38,637 nt of DNA, taken from NCBI GenBank assembly GCA_038228695.1, contig JBBRPA010000035.1, positions 1 through 38,637 of the forward strand. The letters run 5' to 3'. The DNA is from DASVRZ01 sp038228695 (lineage in GTDB: Bacteria; Verrucomicrobiota; Verrucomicrobiia; Chthoniobacterales; DASVRZ01). The translations under genes and the position numbers were made by a program. The notes under the pieces were generated by a model. That model ran no database searches, was not told the DNA's origin, and worked only from the letters and a program-made list of their open reading frames with translations. Below are positions 6,650 through 14,985 of the stretch, one piece after another (position 1 is the first letter of the stretch; each line of letters begins with the position of its first letter).

Positions 6650-8539
6650 ATGTCCACCGCGCCTAAAACCATTCCCGTGCTGGGTGTTCCGGTGGCCTGC
6701 GTGAACTACGAAAGCGCGTTGGAGGAAACGGAGCGGCTGATTCGCCTGGAAAAGCCCGTCGCGGTTTCTGCCTGCAACACCCACATTGTATCCGCGACGC
6801 GAACGGATCGGTCGTTCGACGAGGTGATGCAAAAATTCGACCTCATCCTGCCCGACGGTATGCCGGTGGTTTGGGTCATGAATCGTCAGGGCGCTGGCCT
6901 GCAGGACCGGGTTTATGGGCCGTATTTCATGCGTTACGCGATCGAGAACGCTCCGAGACCGTGGCGGCATTTTTTCTTTGGCTCGTCGGAGTCTTGCCTC
7001 GCCGAACTGACCAAATCGGTCAAGATCCTCCAGCCCGAGATCGAGATTGCAGGGGCTTTTTCGCCGCCGTTCCGAGACTGGACCGAGGCGGATCACGCGG
7101 AGCATGCTCGGCTCATTTCCGAATCGGGCGCAGATTTCATTTGGGTGGCGCTCGGCGGCAAACGGCAGGAACGCTGGATCGTTGAGCAACAGCACCGGTT
7201 CCGGCGCGGGGCATTTTTCGCCGTTGGCGACGCCTTCGAATTGCTCGCTGGTCGTCGTCCTTACGCTCCCGACTGGATGCAGCGGCACGGACTGACTTGG
7301 GCCTACCGTCTTTATCAGGATCCGACACGTCTCTGGCCGCGCTATTTCAAGTTCAACACGCTTTTCTTGACCTACCTAATAAAGGATGCGTTTTTCCAAA
7401 AGAAGCAGTCCTCGTCGTCGAAAAAAATCGCCTTCATTGGCTCGCGTGGAGTCCCGGCCCGTTACGCCGGATTCGAGACCGTCGTGGATGAATTGGGCAG
7501 TCGGTTGGCTGCGCGCGGGCATACTGTCGCGGTTTACAACCGGTCGAACTATTATCCAAAAAAACCTTCCTCCCACCGCGGTATGCGGCTGATTTATCTG
7601 TCCACGATTCGCCTGCGCAGCCTCGAGACGATTATCCATACGCTTTTCGCCTCGATTCACGCGATTTTCTGTGATTACGACGTGATCTACCTCTGCGGAG
7701 TGGGCAATGCCTGCCTGGCCCGCGTCCTCCGTTTGGGTGGTCGCAAAGTGATTATCAACGTCGATGGGATCGACTTCAAACGCCCCAAGTGGAGTGGCTT
7801 CGCGCGCTGGTGGCTCCGGAAAAGTGAGAAATGGGCGGTAGATACGTGCGATCGGGTGATTGCTGACAACCTGACTGTGGTGGCCCATTACGAAAAAGAA
7901 TACGGATACCGTCCGGACTACCTGGCCTACGGGGCGAACGCGGATGTCGCCCAAGCTCCGCTGACCGAACTGGAAAAATGGGGCCTCCGCCCTCGGGAAT
8001 ATATTCTCTTTGTCTCCCGTCTCTCGCCCGAGAACGACGCCGATCTCCTCCTGCGAGCGTATGCGTTGTCGGGCGTCACCATGCCCTTGGTGGTGGTTGG
8101 ATCTCACGGCTATGAGTCGGTCTACTTCGACTTGCTGCAAAGCTTACGCACACCGACTACTATTTTTACCGGCGGGGTTTTTGGCGAAGGCTACCGGGCG
8201 CTCAGCCAGAATTGCCGGTTTTTCGTCCTACCGGCGGCGATTGAGGCGACGCGACTGGTGCTGCTCGATCAGATGGGTTTTGGAAGCGCGATTCTTTTCC
8301 ACGAATCCGCCGCCACCCGTGAAGTGATTGCCGATGCCGGTGAAGCGTTTGAGAACGGCTCCGGAAGCGTGGAGTCGCTAGCGGAAAAAATCCGCCTTCT
8401 CGCAGACGACCCCGCTCGGTGTGAGACGCTGGGACGGAAGGCCATCGAACGCGTCCGCGAACACTATTTATGGGAACGGGTGAGCGAGCAATATGAAGAA
8501 TTGTTTGCAGGCGTTTTCGAAACGGAGGCGCAGACGTGA
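6650..8539 (+). CDS. Fusion glycosyltransferase: TagA/WecG domain plus GT4 domain
   Basis: 629-aa two-enzyme protein. Residues 8-235 are a TagA/WecG/CpsF (GT26) domain: NTHI at 43-46, the catalytic LPDG with D69, GGKRQERW at 169-176, and the hallmark APDWMQRHGLTWAYRL. In known members it adds an N-acetylmannosamine-type sugar to an undecaprenyl-linked GlcNAc. After a short Lys/Ser linker (250-258), a GT-B family 4 enzyme starts with a DUF1972-type segment (IGSRGVPARYAGFET) and continues to the C-terminus. In its donor site the usual EX7E is EX7D (E532, D540). The fusion suggests two consecutive sugar additions on one lipid carrier, which is an inference. Confidence 0.9.
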   Translation: MSTAPKTIPVLGVPVACVNYESALEETERLIRLEKPVAVSACNTHIVSATRTDRSFDEVMQKFDLILPDGMPVVWVMNRQGAGLQDRVYGPYFMRYAIENAPRPWRHFFFGSSESCLAELTKSVKILQPEIEIAGAFSPPFRDWTEADHAEHARLISESGADFIWVALGGKRQERWIVEQQHRFRRGAFFAVGDAFELLAGRRPYAPDWMQRHGLTWAYRLYQDPTRLWPRYFKFNTLFLTYLIKDAFFQKKQSSSSKKIAFIGSRGVPARYAGFETVVDELGSRLAARGHTVAVYNRSNYYPKKPSSHRGMRLIYLSTIRLRSLETIIHTLFASIHAIFCDYDVIYLCGVGNACLARVLRLGGRKVIINVDGIDFKRPKWSGFARWWLRKSEKWAVDTCDRVIADNLTVVAHYEKEYGYRPDYLAYGANADVAQAPLTELEKWGLRPREYILFVSRLSPENDADLLLRAYALSGVTMPLVVVGSHGYESVYFDLLQSLRTPTTIFTGGVFGEGYRALSQNCRFFVLPAAIEATRLVLLDQMGFGSAILFHESAATREVIADAGEAFENGSGSVESLAEKIRLLADDPARCETLGRKAIERVREHYLWERVSEQYEELFAGVFETEAQT

Positions 8540-8597
8540 AACCATCGGGCCAGTTCAAAATGGGTTCCGTTCCAAAAATGCGGTCGCACGTGTTCCA

Positions 8598-9641
8598 ATG
8601 AAACCGGCTCTGCTTTTCGAGTTGCACCACCTCGGCGACGCGGTTCTTAGCGTGCCCTTTCTCCGTGGACTCCTTAAGAAAAAGAGCGGGGAAGTCCATG
8701 TCATTTGCCGCGCGGGCTCGGTCCCAGTTTTTCGCCAATTTCTACCCGCCGGACAAATTCATCGTTGGGAGCCGTGGTGGGAATTGCGCGGGGCGGAAAA
8801 AATCGCCAGTTTGCGAGCGTTACTCGGGTTACTCCGGGAGTTGAGGGCTTTGCGGCCGACTTGCGCGTTTTCCGTCTGGGCGGATTCGAGGGTGCACTGG
8901 CTGATGCGCCGGACTGGGGCGCCGAACACGGTGGGATTTCCGGTCAATCGCGCCAATTTCTATGCGCACGAGCGTCCCTGGCGGCGGCGAAGGATGTGGT
9001 TGGGGCAGGTGCTCGGACGCTTCGCTCCGCTGAGTCATCCGTTGCAGCGGCGCGATTACCAGCAAGCGCACCTCACCGACTGGGAGCAGATCGCCGAAGC
9101 GGCAGAACTCCCTTGGGAGGCTGCGTCTCCGTGGTTTACCGTCACTCCGCATCCGGAGGTCGCCACGTTTCTTCGCTCTGAAGAAAAACTCTGGCTGATC
9201 CATCCAGGCGGTCGGCTTCCGACCAAACGCTGGCCGATCGATCGTTTCCAGACGCTCCTCGATACCACTTTTCGCGATCGCGCCGTCCTGCTCATCCAGC
9301 CGCCGGACAGTCCCGCTCTCGTCTCGACCAATCCGCTTCATCGCTCCTTCGCGCCGCGCGATTTTGAAGAACTTCTCGCACTGGTCCAGGCGGCGGACTT
9401 CGTGCTCTGCAACGATTCCCTTGTCTCCCACCTCGCCGCTGCTCAGGGGAAACCGGTCTGGACCATCTTCGGCTCGGGCAACCCGAACTGGTTTGCGCCG
9501 GTTCGAAACGAAGAGCGCGTCATCGCCGGTGACATTTGTCGGTTCCGTCCCTGCATCGACCGCTGCGTCCACCGATCGCCGATTTGTTTGGAGGACCTAA
9601 CGGTCGCCCAAGTTGCCGCGCGTCTCTTTTCGGATGTCTGA
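8598..9641 (+). CDS. Family 9 glycosyltransferase (heptosyltransferase-like)
   Basis: 347 aa from ATG 8598; the frame is open further upstream, but MKPALLFELHHLGDAVLSVP is the canonical GT9 start, with the LGD loop that binds the acceptor. WLIHPGGRLPTKRWPIDRF and the donor-site region DFVLCNDSLVSHLAAAQGKP followed by TIFGSGNPNWFAP are typical of WaaF/WaaC relatives. The usual DTG(P) stretch is replaced by NDS, so the sugar donor may differ from ADP-heptose. The gene lies 58 nt after the fusion glycosyltransferase on the same strand. A lipopolysaccharide or exopolysaccharide core function is likely. Confidence 0.86.
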   Translation: MKPALLFELHHLGDAVLSVPFLRGLLKKKSGEVHVICRAGSVPVFRQFLPAGQIHRWEPWWELRGAEKIASLRALLGLLRELRALRPTCAFSVWADSRVHWLMRRTGAPNTVGFPVNRANFYAHERPWRRRRMWLGQVLGRFAPLSHPLQRRDYQQAHLTDWEQIAEAAELPWEAASPWFTVTPHPEVATFLRSEEKLWLIHPGGRLPTKRWPIDRFQTLLDTTFRDRAVLLIQPPDSPALVSTNPLHRSFAPRDFEELLALVQAADFVLCNDSLVSHLAAAQGKPVWTIFGSGNPNWFAPVRNEERVIAGDICRFRPCIDRCVHRSPICLEDLTVAQVAARLFSDV

Positions 9642-9714
9642 GATGTTCGTTGTTTCGTCGTTGCCAAAATTTCTGATTTGGGAAAAATTTAACTAATCAG
9701 TTCACAGGCCGCCC

Positions 9715-10614
9715 ATGCTTCATTCCACCGCTCCCACTCTTGTCCTTGGCAGTGGTGGACTGCTCGGACGCCATGTGGTCTGCGAATACGCTAGGTCCGG
9801 AGAATCGATCATCGCGCTGACTCACAAGGAACTGGATGTGACTGACGAGGCTTCGATCGTTAGGCTACTCGACCAAGCGCGCCCACCAGTGGTGATCAAT
9901 TGCGCAGCGTTGTGTCATTTTCAAAAGTGCGAGGATTTTCCAGAGCAATCGGCGGCGGTGAATCTCGACGCGCCGATCACCCTAGCCCGGTTGACCGCCG
10001 AGCGCGGTATTAGGTTGGTCCACTTCAGCACCGATTACATTTTCGACGGAAAGTCGGACAGGCCCTATCGCGAGCAGGATGTGCCGCACCCGCTTTCGGT
10101 TTACGGCACTCATAAAGCAGCGGTGGAAAAGGCGTTTGCCGCTTATCCGCATCACTTGCTGCTCCGGGTGGCTTGGCTGTTTGGAGCGGGCGGAAAGACT
10201 TTTATGAGCCTGCTTCCGGATCTTTTGATGGAGCGCGAAACAATCGAGGTGGCCTCTGGCAAACTGGGCGCCTGCCTGCACGCGGGTTATGCGGCGCAGA
10301 TGATCCGGCGACTCGTGAACCAAGGGAGCACTGGACTGATCAATCTCGTGCATCGGGGCGAAGTGAGTTGGGAGGGTTTTGCGCATGAATGCCTCCAGCA
10401 GTTGCAGGCACGGGGTTATGATCCCGCCTGTCGTTTGATCATCGAGGTGCCGCTTGATCAGATGGCGATACTTGGCGGGTCTCGTCCGCTTTACTCAGTT
10501 CTGGATGTTACCTTGCTCTCGAAAACGATGAGAGAAAGCGCGATGGACTGGCGCGATGGACTCAGCCAGTTTTTGGACGAGACGCATCCGGCGGGACGGA
10601 CGGTTCTTGCGTAA
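9715..10614 (+). CDS. rfbD: dTDP-4-dehydrorhamnose reductase-like SDR protein
   Basis: 299-aa extended short-chain dehydrogenase of the RmlD group, which uses NAD(P)H to reduce dTDP-4-keto-rhamnose in dTDP-L-rhamnose synthesis. The Rossmann motif is GSGGLLG (12-18), the active site has STDY (105-108) and YGTHK (Y130, K134), and YIFDGKSDRPYREQD is a standard RmlD block. The partners rfbA, rfbB and rfbC are not in the window. The enzyme may therefore work with genes elsewhere or act on another nucleotide-sugar. It sits between the GT9 and exosortase genes on the same strand. Confidence 0.85.
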   Translation: MLHSTAPTLVLGSGGLLGRHVVCEYARSGESIIALTHKELDVTDEASIVRLLDQARPPVVINCAALCHFQKCEDFPEQSAAVNLDAPITLARLTAERGIRLVHFSTDYIFDGKSDRPYREQDVPHPLSVYGTHKAAVEKAFAAYPHHLLLRVAWLFGAGGKTFMSLLPDLLMERETIEVASGKLGACLHAGYAAQMIRRLVNQGSTGLINLVHRGEVSWEGFAHECLQQLQARGYDPACRLIIEVPLDQMAILGGSRPLYSVLDVTLLSKTMRESAMDWRDGLSQFLDETHPAGRTVLA

Positions 10615-10654
10615 GTGGGAGCGGTGTGGGATACCTTTCCGCCAGTTGTTGCCC

Positions 10655-11617
10655 ATGAGTTCCTCGCCAAACACGAAAATCCCCTCCTGGATCACTCCCG
10701 CCGCGGTCGTCGTCGGACTGTTCGCCTTGCTCTTCTTTTATTTTCCGTATGCTGCTGGGTATGGCGATCGGTTAGGCAGTTTGTATGCAATTCTTTACGG
10801 TTTGGCGACGGATTACGGGAGTTGGGGACATTGTCTCCTAGTCTTTCCGATTGCGGCGGCCCTGATCTGGTGGAAACGGGACGAACTAGCGAAGATCCCG
10901 ATCTGTGGGAGCAACTGGGGCTTGGTGCCGGTGGTGCTGGCAATGTTTGTTTACTGGATCGGCTACAAGACCGGGGTGCAGTACTTTGGCTTTGTTAGCG
11001 TGCAGATTTTCATCGGTGGATTGATTGTTTTCTTTCTCGGTTGGAAAATGTTTCACGCCGTTTTGTTTCCGTGGGCTTTTCTCGTTTTCGCTTGGCCATT
11101 TATTTTCCTCGATGCCGAGATTGCCTTTCCGCTGCGGATTAAAATGTCGATGCTGTGCTATCACTTTCTCAACCTGATCGGTCTGCCCACCTTGCTGAAT
11201 GGCACGGCCCTTATCTCCGCGCCGGATTATGTCAACCACCTAGCCGCCGGGCAGAGATTTCAGGTGGACATTGCAGATCCATGCTCGGGTATCCGGTCTC
11301 TTTTCGCGCTGACGATGATCACGGCGCTCTACGGTTATCTCACCCTGCCGAAGACCTGGCAGAAAGCCGTCCTTCTCCTGCTCGCCTTTCCGCTCGCGGT
11401 CGCGGGAAATTTCATTCGTATTCTTATCCTCACTTTCGGTACCCTTCGGTTTGGCGCACCCTTTGCCATTGGGACGATCGACAAGCCAACGTGGTTTCAT
11501 ACTGGCGCGGGCTACTTTGTTTACGTCATCGCGCTTGGTGGCATGGTGATGATTGCGGGATTGCTCATGCGCAATTGGCGTGGAACCGTCCCCGCCAAAC
11601 TGGAGTCTGCCACGTGA
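10655..11617 (+). CDS. xrt: Exosortase (PEP-CTERM-type transpeptidase)
   Basis: 320-aa polytopic membrane protein with about eight hydrophobic helices. The exosortase/archaeosortase catalytic triad is present: C210 in ADPCSGIRSL, R255 in GNFIRILIL, and H282 in WFHTGAGYFVY. These enzymes cut the C-terminal sorting signal of exported proteins and probably transfer them to a surface glycolipid or polysaccharide. ATG 10655 is used, because the open frame upstream runs through the end of the rfbD-like gene. The stop overlaps the epsI start (GTGA). No substrate protein with a PEP-CTERM tail is present in the window. Confidence 0.93.
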   Translation: MSSSPNTKIPSWITPAAVVVGLFALLFFYFPYAAGYGDRLGSLYAILYGLATDYGSWGHCLLVFPIAAALIWWKRDELAKIPICGSNWGLVPVVLAMFVYWIGYKTGVQYFGFVSVQIFIGGLIVFFLGWKMFHAVLFPWAFLVFAWPFIFLDAEIAFPLRIKMSMLCYHFLNLIGLPTLLNGTALISAPDYVNHLAAGQRFQVDIADPCSGIRSLFALTMITALYGYLTLPKTWQKAVLLLLAFPLAVAGNFIRILILTFGTLRFGAPFAIGTIDKPTWFHTGAGYFVYVIALGGMVMIAGLLMRNWRGTVPAKLESAT

Positions 11618-12351
11618 GCAGTTCTAATACCGCCTCGTCCGGGACGTTTGCCACAGGGGTGTCCATTCCCCTCTGGCGCTCGCTCGTCATTCTCGCCATT
11701 GGTCTCGGCACGTGGTTCGCCTGTTTTCGAACCCCAAACGTCACGGCCGCCACGGAAGCCGGGGTCAATCTCGACCTGCCGTTCTTTATTGGCCGTTTCA
11801 TGGGTTTGGACCAAGAGGTCTCGCTGGCGGAAAAAACCATGCTTCCTGGCGACACGAAATTTGCCAAAAAACTCTACTCCACCCTGAGCGGCGAATACAT
11901 CAGCTGCCAGATCGTTCTCAGTGGCAGCGAGAAGCGGAGCATCCACCGCCCAGAAACGTGCCTCCCTGGCCAAGGCTGGACGATCAGCGACGCGCGCACG
12001 GTGCCGGTTAAATTGAGCAACGGCCAGACCCAGCGCATCCAAAAACTCACCCTCACCCGCATCGTCGAGGTTGGCCCCGGCGACCAGCGCAAGATCACCA
12101 ACGAATTTTTCTACTGGTTTGTCGGCAAGGACAAAACCACCCCCGAACACCGCGACCGCGTCTGGTTGACCAGTTGGGACCGCGTCTTCCACAACGTCAA
12201 CCACCGTTGGGCTTATATCATTGTCAGCGGCATCGTTCCCGAGCAGGGCCGACCCGGGGCCAAGACCGAGCAGGAAACGATTGAGGACTTGAAGAAATTC
12301 ATCGGCGATATGGCACCACTCATCCAGCATAAGGACGTGGTTTCGAGTTAG
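11614..12351 (+). CDS. epsI: EpsI-family exosortase-associated protein (DUF3485)
   Basis: 245-aa protein with one N-terminal membrane helix (about residues 20-37) and a periplasmic domain carrying the EpsI hallmark HRPETCLPGQGW at 111-122. EpsI is found next to or fused with exosortases in exopolysaccharide loci; its biochemical role is unknown. The start is GTG at 11614, overlapping the exosortase stop by 4 nt, which indicates translational coupling. The same frame is open back to 11155, but that part lies wholly within the exosortase gene and is a shadow. It is the last gene of the exopolysaccharide run. Confidence 0.9.
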   Translation: MSSSNTASSGTFATGVSIPLWRSLVILAIGLGTWFACFRTPNVTAATEAGVNLDLPFFIGRFMGLDQEVSLAEKTMLPGDTKFAKKLYSTLSGEYISCQIVLSGSEKRSIHRPETCLPGQGWTISDARTVPVKLSNGQTQRIQKLTLTRIVEVGPGDQRKITNEFFYWFVGKDKTTPEHRDRVWLTSWDRVFHNVNHRWAYIIVSGIVPEQGRPGAKTEQETIEDLKKFIGDMAPLIQHKDVVSS

Positions 12352-12418
12352 TTTTCTCCGCCGAGAATTTTGCCTCCGCCGTGGAGTTTACCGGGATTGG
12401 CTGGGCTCCGGCCGCCGT

Positions 12419-12682
12419 TCAGAGTTCGTCCTCGAGACGCTCGGCGAGCCATTGCTTGATCATGCTCTGATAATTCAAATAGCGCGCTCGGGCGAGACGC
12501 TTGATCCGGGCGAGCATGCGCGGGTCGAACCGTAGCGTGATGGTGGTCGAATCGCGCATCTCAGTCTTGTGAAGGGAAGCATCGAGAAGGTGCTGCTCAA
12601 GACGGGTTTGCATCCAGTAGGCCGCCTCGTCCTCCTTGGTATTGAAATTCGGCACCTCCGACCATTTGCTGACGCTTTTCAT
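12419..12682 (-). CDS. brnA: CopG/BrnA-type antitoxin
   Basis: 87-aa ribbon-helix-helix antitoxin. The N-terminal half has the VPNFNTKEDEAAYW segment typical of CopG/BrnA antitoxins. The C-terminal half has the RHH fold TTITLRFDPRMLARIKRLAR followed by YLNYQSMIKQWLAERL. It should bind the adjacent toxin and repress the shared promoter. The ATG at 12682 overlaps the toxin stop (ATGA). A longer open frame reaching 12778 lies inside the toxin gene and is rejected. Confidence 0.82.
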   Translation of the reverse strand: MKSVSKWSEVPNFNTKEDEAAYWMQTRLEQHLLDASLHKTEMRDSTTITLRFDPRMLARIKRLARARYLNYQSMIKQWLAERLEDEL

Positions 12683-12960
12683 AAGGCAAACTCGGCGTTT
12701 TTGCGGTCGTAGAAGCTCTGCTCCTCGCCACACATCAGACGGGAACAGATCACCCGATAGCGTTTTCCATCCGTCCAAAAGACACTGAAAACATGGCGTC
12801 CACTGACTGATTTTCCGAGGCAGAAATATCGGGCCTCCTGAGATTGCCCGACAGATTCCGGCAGAAAACGCAGACTAAATGGGTCCTCAAAAGATTCTTC
12901 AATCTCCTTTGGCGTGACTTTCTTCAGGTCGAACGGCGCATCGAGCCAATCAAAATCCAT
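12679..12960 (-). CDS. brnT: BrnT-like ribonuclease toxin
   Basis: 93 aa, upstream of and overlapping the antitoxin gene by 4 nt, the usual toxin-first order of brnTA. The second half (ARYFCLGKSVSGRHVFSVFW, then GKRYRVICSR) follows the BrnT pattern of a beta-sheet with [RI]I-SAR-like end and a terminal helix. The N-terminus begins with DFDWLDAPFDLKK, comparable to the xxEWDPxKxxxN opening of BrnT but diverged. BrnT is an RNase-fold translation inhibitor. The match is by pattern and the divergence is noticeable, so toxicity is only inferred. Confidence 0.72.
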   Translation of the reverse strand: MDFDWLDAPFDLKKVTPKEIEESFEDPFSLRFLPESVGQSQEARYFCLGKSVSGRHVFSVFWTDGKRYRVICSRLMCGEEQSFYDRKNAEFAL

Positions 12961-12987
12961 AATAAAGCAATTGGGGGAACCCGAACA

Positions 12988-13368
12988 TTAGGGAGCTTTC
13001 TGGATCAGCTCAATTTCGTAACCTTCGGGCGCATCAATGAAAGCGATCTTGCTCCCGCTGGCTTGGACGTGCGGGCCGTCGCTCAACGGGTAACCCTGCG
13101 CGGCGGTTTTCTCGGCAAAGGCATCGAGATCGGTCACTTCAAAGGCTAGGTGCGTCAGATCCGGACCGACCACGACCGGACCGCTCCCCTCGAATTGGCA
13201 TAACTCCAATTCCACATCGCTGCCGGGCATTCTAAAAAAAACCAGTTGCGATCCCCGGCCCGAAGTATGACGCCGGGTCTCCTCTAAACCGAGCACATCT
13301 CGGTAAAAATGGACCGTCTTTTCCAAATCCTGAACTCGATAACGGGTGTGAAGTAATCGGGTGATCAT
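12988..13368 (-). CDS. gloA: Glyoxalase I-like VOC-family protein
   Basis: 126-aa protein with two beta-alpha-beta-beta-beta units of the vicinal-oxygen-chelate fold. The four metal ligands expected for glyoxalase I are present: H7 (LLHTRYRV), E55 (VELEL), H73 (LTHLAFEV) and E120 (EIELI). FYRDVLGLEETRR is the typical GloA segment. It would convert the methylglyoxal-glutathione (or another thiol) hemithioacetal to the lactoyl thioester. ATG 13368 is chosen because the codon five residues upstream is TTG. It is transcribed divergently from xylB across a 117-bp region containing a large dyad. Confidence 0.85.
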   Translation of the reverse strand: MITRLLHTRYRVQDLEKTVHFYRDVLGLEETRRHTSGRGSQLVFFRMPGSDVELELCQFEGSGPVVVGPDLTHLAFEVTDLDAFAEKTAAQGYPLSDGPHVQASGSKIAFIDAPEGYEIELIQKAP

Positions 13369-13401
13369 TTTTTTCTTCTTCAAAGCAATTTCGTGATGAA
13401 A

Positions 13402-13443
13402 TTACGCGAAGGTCTCTTCATACTCCCGAAAACCTTCACGTAA
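13402..13443. promoter_or_regulatory. 12-bp dyad between gloA and xylB (operator candidate)
   Basis: TTACGCGAAGGT (13402-13413) and ACCTTCACGTAA (13432-13443) are reverse complements with a single mismatch, separated by 18 bp. The arms' outer ends lie about four helical turns apart, in the space between divergent genes. It looks like a binding site for a dimeric or tetrameric regulator. A link to xylose control is only a guess from the neighbouring xylulokinase. Confidence 0.45.
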
Positions 13444-13485
13444 AGACAAAACCCGCCCCGCAGTTTCATTAACCCTTCCCGAGAC

Positions 13486-14985
13486 ATGTTTTACCTTGGC
13501 ATCGACAGCGGCACCCAGAGCACCAAATGCATCGTGCTCGACACGGACAATTGGGAAGTTATCGCCTCCTCGCAATCAGCTTATGAACTCATCCCCGGCC
13601 TGCCCTCCGGCCATCTCGAACAGCATCCGCGCGACTGGGTGGACGCCATGGAAAAGACGATTGCCGCTTGCCTCGCTCAGATCGGTGGACGCCGGTCCGC
13701 CATTCGCGGCATAGGCGTCAGCGGCCAACAACACGGCCTTGTCGTGCTCGACCGCCAAGGCGAGGTCATTCGCCCGGCAAAACTCTGGTGCGACACTTCG
13801 ACCGCGGCGCAATGTGAAGAATTTGCGAGCGAATTTGGTGGGCAGAAAGCCATCACCAAGCTCGCTGGTAACGCCATTTCTCCCGGCTTCACCGCTTCCA
13901 AGCTGCTTTGGCTGAAGGAAAACGAACCGCGCCATTTCGCGGCGATCGAGACGGTCCTGCTTCCTCACGATTACCTGAATTTCTGGCTGACTGGGGAAAA
14001 AACCATGGAGTTTGGCGACGCCAGCGGCACTGGATTATTCGACATCCGCACGCGTGAATGGTGCCGGAAACTGGTGGACTTCATTGACCCCGATCTGATG
14101 GGAAAATTTCCTGTCCCGCAATCCTCCGGTGCCGCTGCTGGGTTGCTCCGCGAAGAACTCCGCCAACGCTGGGATCTGCCTGCTAACATCGTCGTTTCTG
14201 CCGGCGGCGGCGACAATATGATGGGCGCCATCGGCACCGGAAACATCACACCCGGAGTCGTTACCGCCAGTTTCGGCACCTCCGGCACGCTCTACGCCTG
14301 CTCCGACTCGCCGGTGATCGATCCAGAGGGTGACGTGGCCGCTTTCTGCGACAGCGCTGACCACTGGCTGCCGCTGATTTGCACGATGAACGTGACGGTG
14401 GCCACCGAACAGGTGCGCGCCCTCTTTGGCTGGGACCACGAGAGTCTGAACGCGGCCGTCGCCGACGCTGCCCCGGGCGCGGGCGGCATTCTTTTTCTTC
14501 CTTATCTAAACGGTGAGCGCACGCCCAATCTCCCGCTTGGCACCGGGGTTTTGCACGGTCTGACCACGAAAAACATGGCACCGAAAAACCTTGCCCGCGC
14601 CACGATGGAAGGTGTCACTCTCGGGCTCGGTTACGGACTCCGGCGTTTCGCGGACCTCGGTTTGACTCTGAGCGAGATTCGGCTCACGGGCGGTGGCAGT
14701 AAGAGCGCGGTTTGGCGGCAGATCGCGGCGGATGTCTTCGGTGTGCCCGTGGTTTGCCTCGCCACGGCGGAGGGAGCTGCCCTCGGCGCCGCCGTTCAGG
14801 CCGCATGGGCGGAAAGTCATGTTCGCGGTCAGGGAGTGACCCTCGACAGCCTCTGCCGTGAGGCTGTTGTCCTCGATCCGGAGAGTCGCTGCCAGCCCAA
14901 CCCCTCCAACCACGCACTTTACACCGCGTTACTCGATCGCCAGACCGCGATTACCCGTCAGCTTCACCAATCTGGCCACCTTTAA
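13486..14985 (+). CDS. xylB: Xylulokinase
   Basis: 499-aa FGGY-family kinase that phosphorylates D-xylulose to xylulose 5-phosphate. The ATP-binding loop GIDSGTQSTK (5-14) contains D7, and GVSGQQHGLV is the xylulokinase-specific substrate segment. The catalytic base region SAGGGDNMMGAIG has D243, equivalent to D233 of E. coli XylB. The C-terminal ATPase half has RLTGGGSKSAVWRQIAADV, the FGGY signature region. No xylose isomerase or transporter is nearby, so the kinase stands alone. The stop overlaps the convergent YhcH-type gene by 4 bp. Confidence 0.95.
   Translation: MFYLGIDSGTQSTKCIVLDTDNWEVIASSQSAYELIPGLPSGHLEQHPRDWVDAMEKTIAACLAQIGGRRSAIRGIGVSGQQHGLVVLDRQGEVIRPAKLWCDTSTAAQCEEFASEFGGQKAITKLAGNAISPGFTASKLLWLKENEPRHFAAIETVLLPHDYLNFWLTGEKTMEFGDASGTGLFDIRTREWCRKLVDFIDPDLMGKFPVPQSSGAAAGLLREELRQRWDLPANIVVSAGGGDNMMGAIGTGNITPGVVTASFGTSGTLYACSDSPVIDPEGDVAAFCDSADHWLPLICTMNVTVATEQVRALFGWDHESLNAAVADAAPGAGGILFLPYLNGERTPNLPLGTGVLHGLTTKNMAPKNLARATMEGVTLGLGYGLRRFADLGLTLSEIRLTGGGSKSAVWRQIAADVFGVPVVCLATAEGAALGAAVQAAWAESHVRGQGVTLDSLCREAVVLDPESRCQPNPSNHALYTALLDRQTAITRQLHQSGHL

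Noticed and set aside
11155..11613. Upstream extension of the epsI frame
   Set aside because: It is fully inside the exosortase gene in another frame. The GTG overlapping the exosortase stop gives the normal EpsI N-terminus.
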